Below are positions 25,031-33,187 of a stretch of 64,000 bases of DNA, one piece after another. The position numbers and the translations under genes were made by a program. The stretch is from Streptomyces sp. NBC_00091 (GTDB taxonomy: Bacteria; Actinomycetota; Actinomycetes; Streptomycetales; Streptomycetaceae). The stretch spans positions 1,550,001-1,614,000 of the forward strand of contig NZ_JAPEMA010000001.1 in NCBI RefSeq assembly GCF_026343185.1. The letters are read 5' to 3'. Position 1 is the first letter of the stretch. The number at the start of each line of letters is the position of its first letter. The notes below the pieces were generated by a model that had not been told where the DNA came from, searched no databases, and saw nothing but the letters and a program-made list of their open reading frames with translations.

Positions 25031-26671
25031 ATGACAGCGGTGGACCACGAGGCCCGGACCGAGCGGCGGGTACGGCAGGGCTCCACCGTGCTGCGGTGGC
25101 TGACGACCACCGACCACAAGGTCATCGGCAACCTCTACCTGGTGACGGCCTTCGCCTTCTTCCTCTTCGCCGGTGCGCTCGCGCTGCTCATGCGGGCCGA
25201 ACTCGCCCGCCCGGGGCTCCAGATCATCTCGAACCAGCAGTACAACGAGGCGTTCACCATCCACGCCACGATCATGATGCTGCTGTTCGCGACGCCGACC
25301 TTCACCGGTTTCGCCAACGCGGTGATGCCCTTGCAGATCGGCGCGCCGGACGTGGCCTTCCCGCGGCTGAACGCCTTCACCTACTGGGTCTACCTGTTCG
25401 GCGGCCTCATGGTGGTCTCCGGGTTCCTGACCGCCGACGGGGCGGCGGCCTTCGGGTGGTTCGCCTACGCGCCGCTGAACGGGGCCGTGTACTCCCCCGG
25501 GACGGGTCCCGACCTGTGGGCGATGGGGCTGGCCGTGGCGGGGCTGAGCACGATCCTGGGCGCGGTCAACTTCATCACCACGATCATCTGTCTGCGCGCC
25601 CCGGGCATGACGCTGTTCCGGATGCCGATCTTCACCTGGAACGTGCTGTTCACGTCGATCCTCGCGCTGCTGGCCTTCCCGGTGTTCACGGCCGCCCTGC
25701 TGTGCCTGGAGGCGGACCGGAAGTTCGGTTCGCACGTCTTCGACCCGGCGAACGGGGGCGCGCTGCTGTGGCAGCACCTCTTCTGGTTCTTCGGGCATCC
25801 GGAGGTCTACATCGTGGCCCTGCCGTTCTTCGGCGTGGTCAGCGAGATCCTGCCGGTCTTCAGCCGGAAGCCGATGTTCGGCTACGTGTCCCTGATCGGT
25901 GCCACGATCGCCATCACCGGCCTGTCGGCGACGGTGTGGGCCCACCACATGTTCGCCACGGGCGCCGTCCTGCTGCCGTTCTTCTCCCTCCTGTCCTTCC
26001 TGATCGCCGTACCGACGGGGGTGAAGTTCTTCAACTGGATCGGGACGATGTGGAAGGGCTCGCTCTCCTTCGAGACCCCGATGCTGTGGTCCATCGGCTT
26101 CCTCGTCACCTTCCTGCTCGGCGGCCTGACCGGGGTGCTGATCGCCTCGCCCCCGCTGGACTTCCACCTGACCGACAGCTACTTCGTCGTCGCCCACCTC
26201 CACTACGTCCTCTTCGGCACCATCGTCTTCGCCACCTTCGGCGGCCTCTACTTCTGGTGGCCCAAGCTGACCGGGCGGATGCTGGACGAACGGCTCGGCA
26301 GGATCCACTTCTGGACCCTGTTCACCGGCTTCCAGATCACCTTCCTGGTCCAGCACTGGCTGGGCGAGGCGGGCATGCCCCGCCGGTACGCCGACTACCT
26401 CGCGGCCGACGGGTTCACCCTCCTCAACACGGTCTCCACGCTGGGGTCCTTCCTGCTGGGGCTGTCCACGCTGCCCTTCCTCCTGAACGTCTGGATCACC
26501 CACCAGTACGGGGAGCGGGTCACCGTCGACGACCCGTGGGGATGGGGCCGCTCGCTGGAGTGGGCGACCAGCTGCCCGCCGCCCCCGCACAACTTCCACT
26601 CCCTGCCCCGGATCCGCTCGGAATCCCCGGCGTTCGACCTTCACCACCCGGAGGTGCCCGTTGAAAGGTGA
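25031..26671 (+). CDS. ctaD: Cytochrome c oxidase subunit I (aa3 type)
   Basis: This 546-residue haem-copper oxidase subunit begins at ATG 25031, four bases after GGAGG. Visible ligands are the low-spin haem His78 in [13 protein letters not shown] and the copper-B/Tyr crosslink segment [14 protein letters not shown]. The copper-B pair is WAHHMFATG, and the haem a3/haem a histidines are in [11 protein letters not shown]. It should reduce oxygen to water and pump protons in the cytoplasmic membrane. Subunits II and III are absent here, so it is probably a paralogue that borrows partners or works with the neighbouring CtaF-like and QcrB proteins. Confidence 0.95.
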   Translation: MTAVDHEARTERRVRQGSTVLRWLTTTDHKVIGNLYLVTAFAFFLFAGALALLMRAELARPGLQIISNQQYNEAFTIHATIMMLLFATPTFTGFANAVMPLQIGAPDVAFPRLNAFTYWVYLFGGLMVVSGFLTADGAAAFGWFAYAPLNGAVYSPGTGPDLWAMGLAVAGLSTILGAVNFITTIICLRAPGMTLFRMPIFTWNVLFTSILALLAFPVFTAALLCLEADRKFGSHVFDPANGGALLWQHLFWFFGHPEVYIVALPFFGVVSEILPVFSRKPMFGYVSLIGATIAITGLSATVWAHHMFATGAVLLPFFSLLSFLIAVPTGVKFFNWIGTMWKGSLSFETPMLWSIGFLVTFLLGGLTGVLIASPPLDFHLTDSYFVVAHLHYVLFGTIVFATFGGLYFWWPKLTGRMLDERLGRIHFWTLFTGFQITFLVQHWLGEAGMPRRYADYLAADGFTLLNTVSTLGSFLLGLSTLPFLLNVWITHQYGERVTVDDPWGWGRSLEWATSCPPPPHNFHSLPRIRSESPAFDLHHPEVPVER

Positions 26672-27050
26672 GGCCTGGCTCTTCACCGGTACGGCCCTGT
26701 TCTTCGGGGCCACCACCGTCGTCTACCGGTGGCTCTCCGACGAGCCGGCGGGAAGCGCCGCGCTCTGCGTGTCCTTCGTGATGTCGGGCCTCGTCGCCGC
26801 GTTCCTGTGGCGGCAGTACCGGCGGGGCGGGGAGCGCCCGGAGGACCGCGAGGGGGCCGAGGTGCGGGAGGCGGACGGGCGGCGGGTCTTCTTCCCCGGC
26901 CGCAGCTGCTACCCGGTGCTCGCGGCGGCCGGGAGCGCGCTGGTCGGCCTGGGCGTGGTGCAGGGGCTGTGGCTGAGCCTGATCGGCTTCGGTGTCCTGC
27001 TGCCGGGTGTCCTCGGCTTCGCCTTCCAGAACCTCGGCCACCCGGAGTAG
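26661..27050 (+). CDS. Cytochrome c oxidase subunit IV-like (CtaF) membrane protein
   Basis: This 129-residue protein starts at TTG 26661 inside the end of ctaD (11-base overlap) after GGAGG. Four hydrophobic helices form two hairpins ([40 protein letters not shown], then two near the end). The charged middle loop contains [20 protein letters not shown], typical of actinobacterial subunit IV. It stabilises the oxidase complex. Overlap with ctaD implies translational coupling. Confidence 0.87.
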   Translation: MKGEAWLFTGTALFFGATTVVYRWLSDEPAGSAALCVSFVMSGLVAAFLWRQYRRGGERPEDREGAEVREADGRRVFFPGRSCYPVLAAAGSALVGLGVVQGLWLSLIGFGVLLPGVLGFAFQNLGHPE

Positions 27051-27051
27051 T

Positions 27052-28689
27052 TCACGTCTCGTCCGGGGGCTGCGGCCGGTCCGGTCCCGCGAGGGTGGCG
27101 GCGATCTTCCGGCGCTGCCCGGGGGTCGTCGGGTAGGGGACGCCGTCCCGGTAGTACCAGCCGCTGATGGCCGACCGGGTCCGGTCCAGGAGCCGGCGCG
27201 GGAAGGAGCGGGTGGGGTCGCCGTCGTACTCCAGCGGCCGGGGCAGGTCCCGGGCCAGCATGGCGTAGCGCTCGCCGGGCGGGAGGGGTTCGTGCTGCGG
27301 GTGGAAGCCGCCTTCGGCGCTCTGCGCCACCAGGCCCGTCTCCTCCCCTTCCGCCAGCAGCCCCCGCTCGTGGGACTGGAGGGCCAGGCAGAGCCGCCTG
27401 GTCAGCCAGAAGACCGCCACCGGCACCGCGAAGAACGCGACGCGCAGCGTCCAGGTCAGCTCGGGCAGGGGCAGGGCGAAGACGAAGGCGAGGATGTCCT
27501 GGGCCCCGGCGAGGAGCAGGACCGCGTACCAGGACAGGGCCGCCGCGCCGAGCCCCGTACGGACGGGCCGGTCGCGGGGGCGGTCGCACAGGTGCCGCTC
27601 GCCGCTCGCGCCGGTGATCCAGCGCTCGAAGAAGGGGTAGGCGTACAGCACCGTGAAGAGCAGCCCGGGCATGAGTACGGCCGTCACCAGGGCGTTCCAG
27701 GCGATGGTGTGCCCCCACAGCCGGGTCTCCACCCCGGGCATCAGCCGCAGGGCGCCCTCCAGGAAGCCGATGTACCAGTCGGGCTGGGAGCCGTCGGATA
27801 CCAGGTCCGTGCGGTAGGGGCCGTAGACCCAGATGGGATTGATCTGCGCGACGGCGGACAGGGCGGCCAGGACTCCGAAGACGGCCATGAACAGCCCGCC
27901 CGACTTGGCGAGGTACTGGGGGAAGAAGGGCAGGCCGACGGCGTTGCGGGCGGTCCGGCCGGGCCCCGCCCAATGGGTGTGCTTGAGGTGGAAGACGAGC
28001 AGGATGTGCACGGTGACCAGCCCCAGCAGCAGGCCGGGAACCAGCAGGATGTGCACGGGGTAGAGGCGGGAGACGATGTCCTCGCCGGGGAACTCGCCGC
28101 CGAAGGCGAAGAAGCTGAGGTAGGTGCCGACCACCGGGACCGACAGCATGACGCCCTGGGCGATCCGCAGTCCGGTGCCGGACAGCAGGTCGTCGGGGAG
28201 CGAGTAGCCGGCGAAGCCCTCCAGCAGGGCCAGCATGAAGAGGGTCACGCCGATCACCCAGTTCACCTCGCGGGGACGGCGGAAGGCGCCGGTGAAGAAC
28301 ACGCGCAGCATGTGCGCGCCGATGGCGGCGAGGAAGACGACCGCGGCCCAGTGGTGGATCTGGCGGATCAGCAGCCCGCCGCGCACGTCGAAGCTGATGT
28401 CCAGGGTGGAGCGGTAGGCCTGCGACATGAGCACGCCGCGCAGCGGCTCGTAGGAACCCTGATAGGGGGCTTCCCGCATCGACGGGTCGAAGAAGAGGGC
28501 CAGGTAGACCCCGGTCAGGAGCAGGACGACGAAGCTGTAGAGGGCCAGTTCGCCCAGCAGGAAGGACCAGTGGTCGGGGAAGACCTTGCGCATCACCCCC
28601 CGCGCCACCTCGGCCAGCGGCAGCCGCGCGTCCATGGCCTCGGCGCCCCGCACCACCCGTCCCCCGTGCTTCGGCCGCTTCACCGACAC
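27052..28689 (-). CDS. qcrB: Cytochrome b subunit of the bc complex (QcrB paralogue)
   Basis: The 545-residue actinobacterial cytochrome b has haem-ligating pairs in IRQIHHWAAVVFLAAIGAHM and YPVHILLVPGLLLGLVTVHI. The quinol-site motif appears as QPDWYIGFLEGALRLMPG (PDWY form). About nine helices are followed by a hydrophilic tail of about 130 residues. It should oxidise menaquinol. The partner Rieske (QcrA) and QcrC genes are not in the window. It converges on the ctaD-ctaF pair with a one-base gap, which suggests a second respiratory branch. Confidence 0.93.
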   Translation of the reverse strand: MSVKRPKHGGRVVRGAEAMDARLPLAEVARGVMRKVFPDHWSFLLGELALYSFVVLLLTGVYLALFFDPSMREAPYQGSYEPLRGVLMSQAYRSTLDISFDVRGGLLIRQIHHWAAVVFLAAIGAHMLRVFFTGAFRRPREVNWVIGVTLFMLALLEGFAGYSLPDDLLSGTGLRIAQGVMLSVPVVGTYLSFFAFGGEFPGEDIVSRLYPVHILLVPGLLLGLVTVHILLVFHLKHTHWAGPGRTARNAVGLPFFPQYLAKSGGLFMAVFGVLAALSAVAQINPIWVYGPYRTDLVSDGSQPDWYIGFLEGALRLMPGVETRLWGHTIAWNALVTAVLMPGLLFTVLYAYPFFERWITGASGERHLCDRPRDRPVRTGLGAAALSWYAVLLLAGAQDILAFVFALPLPELTWTLRVAFFAVPVAVFWLTRRLCLALQSHERGLLAEGEETGLVAQSAEGGFHPQHEPLPPGERYAMLARDLPRPLEYDGDPTRSFPRRLLDRTRSAISGWYYRDGVPYPTTPGQRRKIAATLAGPDRPQPPDET

Positions 28690-28796
28690 CGGCGTGCACC
28701 TCCTGTCCGCACCCTCGCCGCCGGGTCCGTACGTCGCCCGAAGCGCACGCCACGCTACCGAAACCGGTCAGGAGGGCACAGAACAGACACGGCCCC

Positions 28797-29201
28797 TCAG
28801 GGGCGGAGTCGCCGTTCGGACTCCTCGATGGGGACGTCGTTGATGCTGGCCTCGCGCCGGCGCATCAGGCCGTCGTCGTCGAACTCCCACTGCTCATTGC
28901 CGTGGCTGCGCCACCACTGGCCGCCCGCGTCGTGCCACTCGTACTCGAAGCGGACGGAGATGCGGTTGCCGGTGTACGCCCAGAGCTCCTTGCGCAGGCG
29001 GTAGTCGAGCTCGCGCTCCCATTTCTCGGCGAGGAAGGCGCGGATCTCGGCGCGGCCGGTGAGGAAGCGGTCGCGGTTGCGCCAGACGGAGTCCTGCGAG
29101 TAGGCGAGCGCGATCCGTTCGGGGTCGCGGGTGTTCCAGGCGTCCTCGGCGGCCTGCACCTTGGCGCGGGCGGTCTCCTCGGTGAACGGGGGCGTGAGCA
29201 T
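28797..29201 (-). CDS. DUF1348/SnoaL-like protein
   Basis: This 134-residue NTF2-fold protein shows [20 protein letters not shown], then [20 protein letters not shown] and [20 protein letters not shown]. It closely fits the DUF1348 family. No function is established; a small-molecule binding or stress role is plausible. AGGAG precedes the ATG. It is divergent from a TetR gene with two strong palindromes in between, so it is the likely target of that regulator. Confidence 0.87.
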   Translation of the reverse strand: MLTPPFTEETARAKVQAAEDAWNTRDPERIALAYSQDSVWRNRDRFLTGRAEIRAFLAEKWERELDYRLRKELWAYTGNRISVRFEYEWHDAGGQWWRSHGNEQWEFDDDGLMRRREASINDVPIEESERRLRP

Positions 29202-29228
29202 GTGCCGTTCCTCTCCTATCGCATTTCA

Positions 29229-29266
29229 GAGAACGATCATTCTCAAAGTAGAGAACGATCGTTCTC
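29229..29266. promoter_or_regulatory. Paired TetR operators between the DUF1348 gene and tetR
   Basis: GAGAACGATCGTTCTC at 29251-29266 is a perfect 16-bp palindrome. GAGAACGATCATTCTC at 29229-29244 differs from it by one base. Centres are 22 bp apart, about two helical turns, suiting cooperative binding of two dimers. The sites overlap the expected promoters of both divergent genes. Confidence 0.85.
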
Positions 29267-29298
29267 GCCGCAAGGGATTCTGAACTACCCTTCACCCC

Positions 29299-29847
29299 AT
29301 GGACGATGAAGAGGCCCGGACCCGGCTGCTGGACGCCGCGGAGGCGCTGTTCTACGCCGAGGGCGTCCAGGCCGTCGGCATGGACCGCATCCGCGCGGAG
29401 TCGGGCGTACCGCTGAAGCGCCTCTACCGGGTCTTCCCGGCGAAGGAGGCCCTGGTCGCCGCCTACCTCGAGCGGCGCGACGCCCGCTGGATCGGCAGCC
29501 TGCGGGAAGCGGTGACGGGAGCCCCGGAGCCGGTCGCGGCCGTCTTCGACTGGCTGGCGCGGTGGTTCTCGGAGCCGGACTTCCGGGGCTGCGCCTTCCT
29601 CAACACGTACGGGGAACTCGGCGCGGGCCCCGCCGCCGTACTGGACGTCGTCCGCCGCCACAAGGCCGAGCTGCGCTCCCTGCTGGGCACCCTGACCGAC
29701 TCCCCCACCCTCGCGGACCAGCTCCTGATCCTGGCCGAGGGCGCCACGGCGGTAGCCGCCCTGACCCCCGGCCCGGAACCGGCCCTACGCGCCCGGGAGG
29801 CGGCTGCGGTGCTGCTGGCTCAGGCCCGAGGAGCGGTCACCACGTGA
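29299..29847 (+). CDS. TetR family regulator
   Basis: The 182-residue protein begins MDDEEARTRLLDAAEALFYA and has the helix-turn-helix VQAVGMDRIRAESGVPLKRL YR-type region, then a helical effector domain with RGCAFLNTYGELG (seen in the YcdC/AcrR-like group). A -10-like TACCCT at 29286-29291 lies seven bases before the ATG, and there is no ribosome binding site, so the mRNA may be leaderless. It likely represses itself and the divergent DUF1348 gene through the palindromes at 29229-29266. Confidence 0.9.
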   Translation: MDDEEARTRLLDAAEALFYAEGVQAVGMDRIRAESGVPLKRLYRVFPAKEALVAAYLERRDARWIGSLREAVTGAPEPVAAVFDWLARWFSEPDFRGCAFLNTYGELGAGPAAVLDVVRRHKAELRSLLGTLTDSPTLADQLLILAEGATAVAALTPGPEPALRAREAAAVLLAQARGAVTT

Positions 29848-30130
29848 ACAGCACTCCGCGCCAGGTCCATCCCGCGGTGAGGACCGTGTCCCGCAGGGGA
29901 TCCTTCATGTCCCGGGAGTCGTAGCGGAACGTCTCGACCAGGCGCCGACGGCCGTCGGGGCCCTTCTGGAACTCCCACTGCCGGGCAATCCTGGTCGAAC
30001 CCCCTCGGGCGTACTGCCTGCCGGAGTGCTCGTACGAGAGGTTGCCCCACTGCTCCTCGAGGGTGGGCAGGGGTTTGACGTCCCTGTCGGGGTACCTGGT
30101 GCCGGTCCACTTGTCCCAAAGGCGGCCCAT
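29837..30130 (-). CDS. Short paralogue of the protein at 35049-35513 (middle missing)
   Basis: This 97-residue protein begins MGRLWDKWTGTRYP and ends ETFRYDSRDMKDPLRDTVLT plus GWTWRGVLFTW. Its two ends align with residues 1 to about 15 and about 80-154 of the protein at 35049 (MGRLTDRWTGTKYP; GWTWRGVLLKL). About 57 central residues are absent. The function is unknown. It overlaps the convergent tetR end by 11 bases and is divergent from the toxin gene, so the two paralogues bracket the toxin/WXG island. Confidence 0.78.
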   Translation of the reverse strand: MGRLWDKWTGTRYPDRDVKPLPTLEEQWGNLSYEHSGRQYARGGSTRIARQWEFQKGPDGRRRLVETFRYDSRDMKDPLRDTVLTAGWTWRGVLFTW

Positions 30131-30305
30131 CGTCAGCTCTCCGTCCCGGTGTCCGGGCGCATGCCCGCTCCCCCCAGAAGATGATCATGACCTGGGGTAA
30201 CGCCCTACGGTAGGCCACGACCACGCGCCTTACGCGCGAGCAACAACGGTGGCTGTCGCCGCCAAGGGGAGACGCGGCCCCAGCGGGCCGCGTCGTAAGG
30301 AATGC

Positions 30306-32141
30306 ATGTTTCAGCACGTCAAACAGAAAATCGTCGTACTCCTGACCGTCCTGTGCCTGACCGTGGGTGCGGGTGCCGGTACGGCCGCGGCTGCCGAGCC
30401 GGCCGAGCGCGAGCCCACGCTCCTGGAGATGGCGGCCAAGGTCTCGAAGTACGCGAACTGCAGGTCGCTGCCACTGCGCCAGCGACCACAGTGCGCCAAG
30501 GACTTCGCCCTCAAGTCCCTCAAGCTCAGCCTTGCCGTGGGCGCCTACCTCTACGTCTCGCAACCGGCGATGAAGGACAAGGGGGCGGCCTTCGCCGAGG
30601 TGAACAAGGAGCTGGGGACGCTCGCCGGTCAGCTCCAGCCCCTCCTGACGCAGGCGAACCAGGAGGCGAACCCCGAGCGGAGGAGGGAGATATTCAAACA
30701 GCTCGCCAAGACGTACAAGGCAGCCCGGCCTCACTTGGAAAAGTTCCGCGCCCAGCTGTTCAAGGCTTCGGAGCTTGCCGACGCGATCGGCGAGCCGTCC
30801 GCCGAGTTCACCACCCTCCTCTCCGTCTACATGGGGGACTACTTCCCCGAGCGGAAGCCGGTCGAGCCGGCGCCCGACGGTCCGAGCATCTTCGACGCGC
30901 TCGATGAGCTCAAGGGCATCGGCAAGGACATCGACCAGATCATCGCCGGCCTCGACCAGATGAACGAGGCGCTCGATGAGATGAACGGCATCATGGTCGA
31001 GGTCAACGAGAGCATCGACGGGATGAACAAGGGCCTGGCCCAGGCCAACCGGGGCATGGACCAGCTCAACAAGGGCGTGGCCCAGATGAACGAGGGCCTG
31101 GGGCAGGTGAACACGGCCGTGACCGGGTTCAACAAGGCTGCGGACGGCATCCTCTCGGTACCGGACTTCAAGTTCGACTTCTCCCACATCAACGAGCAGA
31201 TCGGCGCGAACACCGTGCCGGCCGAGGTGCTCGCCGCCCAGGACCGCAAGATGGGCGCGCTGCTCAACCTGCTCCCCGGCATCGGCGACGGCAAGGGCGT
31301 CGTGGAAGCCCTCACCGGCAAGGACCTGGCCACCGGTGAGCACCTGAGCGCCACGGACCGCGCCCTGGGCGCGCTCGTCGTGCTGCGCTGGGTGAAGACC
31401 GGCGGCACGCTGACCGCCGAGGCCATCCGCGCCGCTCGCAAGGGCGAAAAGATCGCCGGGTGTTTCAACAGCTTCCCGGCCGGTACGCCGGTGCTGATGG
31501 GCGACGGGGCCACCCGCCCCATCGAGCAGATCAAGGCCGGCGACACCGTCCTCGCCACCGACCCGGCAACGGGCACCACCGGCCCACGCCCGGTCGACGC
31601 CACGATCCACACGCCCGACGACCTTGACTTCACCGGCATCACCGTCCGCCGGGAGGCAGGCCAAGGCCAAGGGTCCCTCACCGCCACCGACCACCACCCG
31701 TTCTGGTCGGAGAACCGCAAGCAGTGGACGGACGCGGCCGATCTCAACTCCGGCGACACCCTCCGCACCCCGGACGGCACCACCGTCGAGATCGACGAGG
31801 TCGTCCACTGGAAGGAACTCCAGGGCGCGTACAACCTCACGGTCAACGACCTGCACACCTACTATGTGCTCGCAGGCGCCACGCCGGTCCTGGTCCACAA
31901 TTCCAACGGCTTGTGCAGCAGGCCGGGCGCCATCGCCAAGGCGACCGGGTATTCCGTGAAGCAGATCAAGGACGCCATTCACAAGGTCAAGGCCCAGGGA
32001 GGGTGGCGGGGAATCGGCGACAACAAGAACCCCGACATGCTCATCGATCCCAAGACCGGCGAAGTCCACCCTCAGATGCCCGATGGCAGTCCGGGTGAGA
32101 GCATCGGAAACATTTTCGACCACCTGCCGGAGCGGCCGTGA
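30306..32141 (+). CDS. Secreted polymorphic toxin with heptad repeats, HINT domain and C-terminal toxin
   Basis: The 611-residue protein starts at ATG 30306 after AAGGA. A Sec signal (VVLLTVLCLTVGAGAGTAAA) is followed by a helical region. Residues 216-278 form nine 7-residue repeats with a fixed Asn (LDQMNEA, LDEMNGI, MVEVNES and so on). A pre-toxin region leads to a HINT domain at about 386-533 (CFNSFPAGTPVLMGDG, TATDHHPFW, YYVLAGATPVLVHN ending His-Asn). The 77-residue tip (SRPGAIAKATGYSVKQIKDA, NPDMLIDPKTGEVHPQMPDG) resembles a small RNase-type polymorphic toxin tip, possibly type 33. HINT cleavage at the Asn would release the tip. Confidence 0.85.
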   Translation: MFQHVKQKIVVLLTVLCLTVGAGAGTAAAAEPAEREPTLLEMAAKVSKYANCRSLPLRQRPQCAKDFALKSLKLSLAVGAYLYVSQPAMKDKGAAFAEVNKELGTLAGQLQPLLTQANQEANPERRREIFKQLAKTYKAARPHLEKFRAQLFKASELADAIGEPSAEFTTLLSVYMGDYFPERKPVEPAPDGPSIFDALDELKGIGKDIDQIIAGLDQMNEALDEMNGIMVEVNESIDGMNKGLAQANRGMDQLNKGVAQMNEGLGQVNTAVTGFNKAADGILSVPDFKFDFSHINEQIGANTVPAEVLAAQDRKMGALLNLLPGIGDGKGVVEALTGKDLATGEHLSATDRALGALVVLRWVKTGGTLTAEAIRAARKGEKIAGCFNSFPAGTPVLMGDGATRPIEQIKAGDTVLATDPATGTTGPRPVDATIHTPDDLDFTGITVRREAGQGQGSLTATDHHPFWSENRKQWTDAADLNSGDTLRTPDGTTVEIDEVVHWKELQGAYNLTVNDLHTYYVLAGATPVLVHNSNGLCSRPGAIAKATGYSVKQIKDAIHKVKAQGGWRGIGDNKNPDMLIDPKTGEVHPQMPDGSPGESIGNIFDHLPERP

Positions 32142-32545
32142 TCGAGGAGCTTGGCGACCGCTGGCTCATCGGGTTGAGGGGCATCCCCGTACTGGCCGTC
32201 GATCGTACGCAGGGCGGGCCGGACCTCACGCTGACGCTCAGCGACGGCGTGGTGCTCACGGTCTCCGGATCCGTACTCCTTACCGAGGGGCCGTCAGCGG
32301 CTCCGGGGGCGGTGGTGCTTTCCGTTGAAGAGTCGAGCCGGCTTGTGGGTGCCACTGTCCTGTCGGCGGTCGCTTTCAAGTCGGGTCTTCTGCGCATGGT
32401 GTTCAGTACGGGCCATCACCTGAGCATTCGGGGAGCGGAGCCCGAGGAGACGGTTCGCCTTCAGAAGCCGGGAGTGTTCCGCTGGTCGTGCCACCAGGGG
32501 GTCGGCACCATGAAGATCTTCGGGTCGGAAGACTTCAAGCACTAG
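32138..32545 (+). CDS. Probable immunity protein, DUF6188-like
   Basis: This 135-residue protein starts at a GTG that overlaps the toxin stop (GTGA). It is beta-rich: WLIGLRGIPVLAVDRT, LTLTLSDGVVLTVSGSVLL, VVLSVEESSRLVGATVLSAV, then FRWSCHQGVGTMKIFG. The pattern fits DUF6188 proteins, often found next to toxins. Immediate coupling after a polymorphic toxin makes immunity to the C-terminal toxin tip the natural reading. This is inferred from position. Confidence 0.8.
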   Translation: MIEELGDRWLIGLRGIPVLAVDRTQGGPDLTLTLSDGVVLTVSGSVLLTEGPSAAPGAVVLSVEESSRLVGATVLSAVAFKSGLLRMVFSTGHHLSIRGAEPEETVRLQKPGVFRWSCHQGVGTMKIFGSEDFKH

Positions 32546-32559
32546 CGCACCACTCCCGG

Positions 32560-32608
32560 GAGAGCCGGGTCGGCAGTCGTGCACGTCACGACGGCCGGCC
32601 CGGCTCTC
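32560..32608 (+). terminator. Hairpin after the toxin-immunity pair
   Basis: GAGAGCCGGG (32560-32569) pairs with CCCGGCTCTC (32599-32608), with further inner pairing (GTCG with CGAC). It lies 15 bases after the immunity stop and separates this pair from the WXG-like genes. Confidence 0.65.
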
Positions 32609-32748
32609 GGTTGTCGGCGCGGAGGCGGGCGGCTCCGTGCCGGGCGGTGTGCGGGAGGCGTGTGGATTGTCATGAGCCGGTAACGCTGCTTGGCTGGCCT
32701 GAAGTTGCCGCGCATATGATCGGATCCTTCCGACGGGGGAGACACGAC

Positions 32749-33177
32749 ATGGCAGGAAACACCGCCCAGGACCTGGTCGGCATGCGGCTGAATCACGTAC
32801 CGCCGGAGCCCTCGGGGCCGCCGAGCGGTCTCGGCGGGCCCGGCGGTCTGGGCGGCCCCAGCGACTTCGCCTCGACGCCGGCCGAGAAGAAGGCCGCGGC
32901 CGGCACGATCGAGACCGAGCTGGAGCCGAACACCAAGAAGGCCGCGGTGCACGCGGACGACGCCACCAACACCGCCCAGAAGGGCTTCGAGGGCTGGGAG
33001 ACGGCCGCCGGCCTGAAGAAGGTGGCGGACACCTGGGACCAGCAGGTCAAGAGCCTGATGGCCCGGCTATCGGCGGAGAAGACCGCCCTGCGCGGGGCTT
33101 CGGGGCTCTTCGTTCAGAACGACGTCGGCACGGGCAACCAGTTCCTGGCGTCCCAGTCGAAGCTCAACGACCTGTAG
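32749..33177 (+). CDS. WXG100/ESX-like small helical protein
   Basis: This 142-residue protein has a Gly/Pro-rich N-terminus (PPSGLGGPGGLGGPSDF) followed by two predicted long helices: STPAEKKAAAGTIETELEPN and WETAAGLKKVADTWDQQVKS. EGWETA and DTWDQQ recall WXG-type helix-hairpin proteins of type VII secretion. The start is ATG 32749; GGGGGAG lies upstream. It sits 10 bases before a protein with a WQG motif and likely pairs with it. No EccC ATPase gene is in the window. Confidence 0.68.
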   Translation: MAGNTAQDLVGMRLNHVPPEPSGPPSGLGGPGGLGGPSDFASTPAEKKAAAGTIETELEPNTKKAAVHADDATNTAQKGFEGWETAAGLKKVADTWDQQVKSLMARLSAEKTALRGASGLFVQNDVGTGNQFLASQSKLNDL

Positions 33178-33187
33178 GGGCGGGCCG

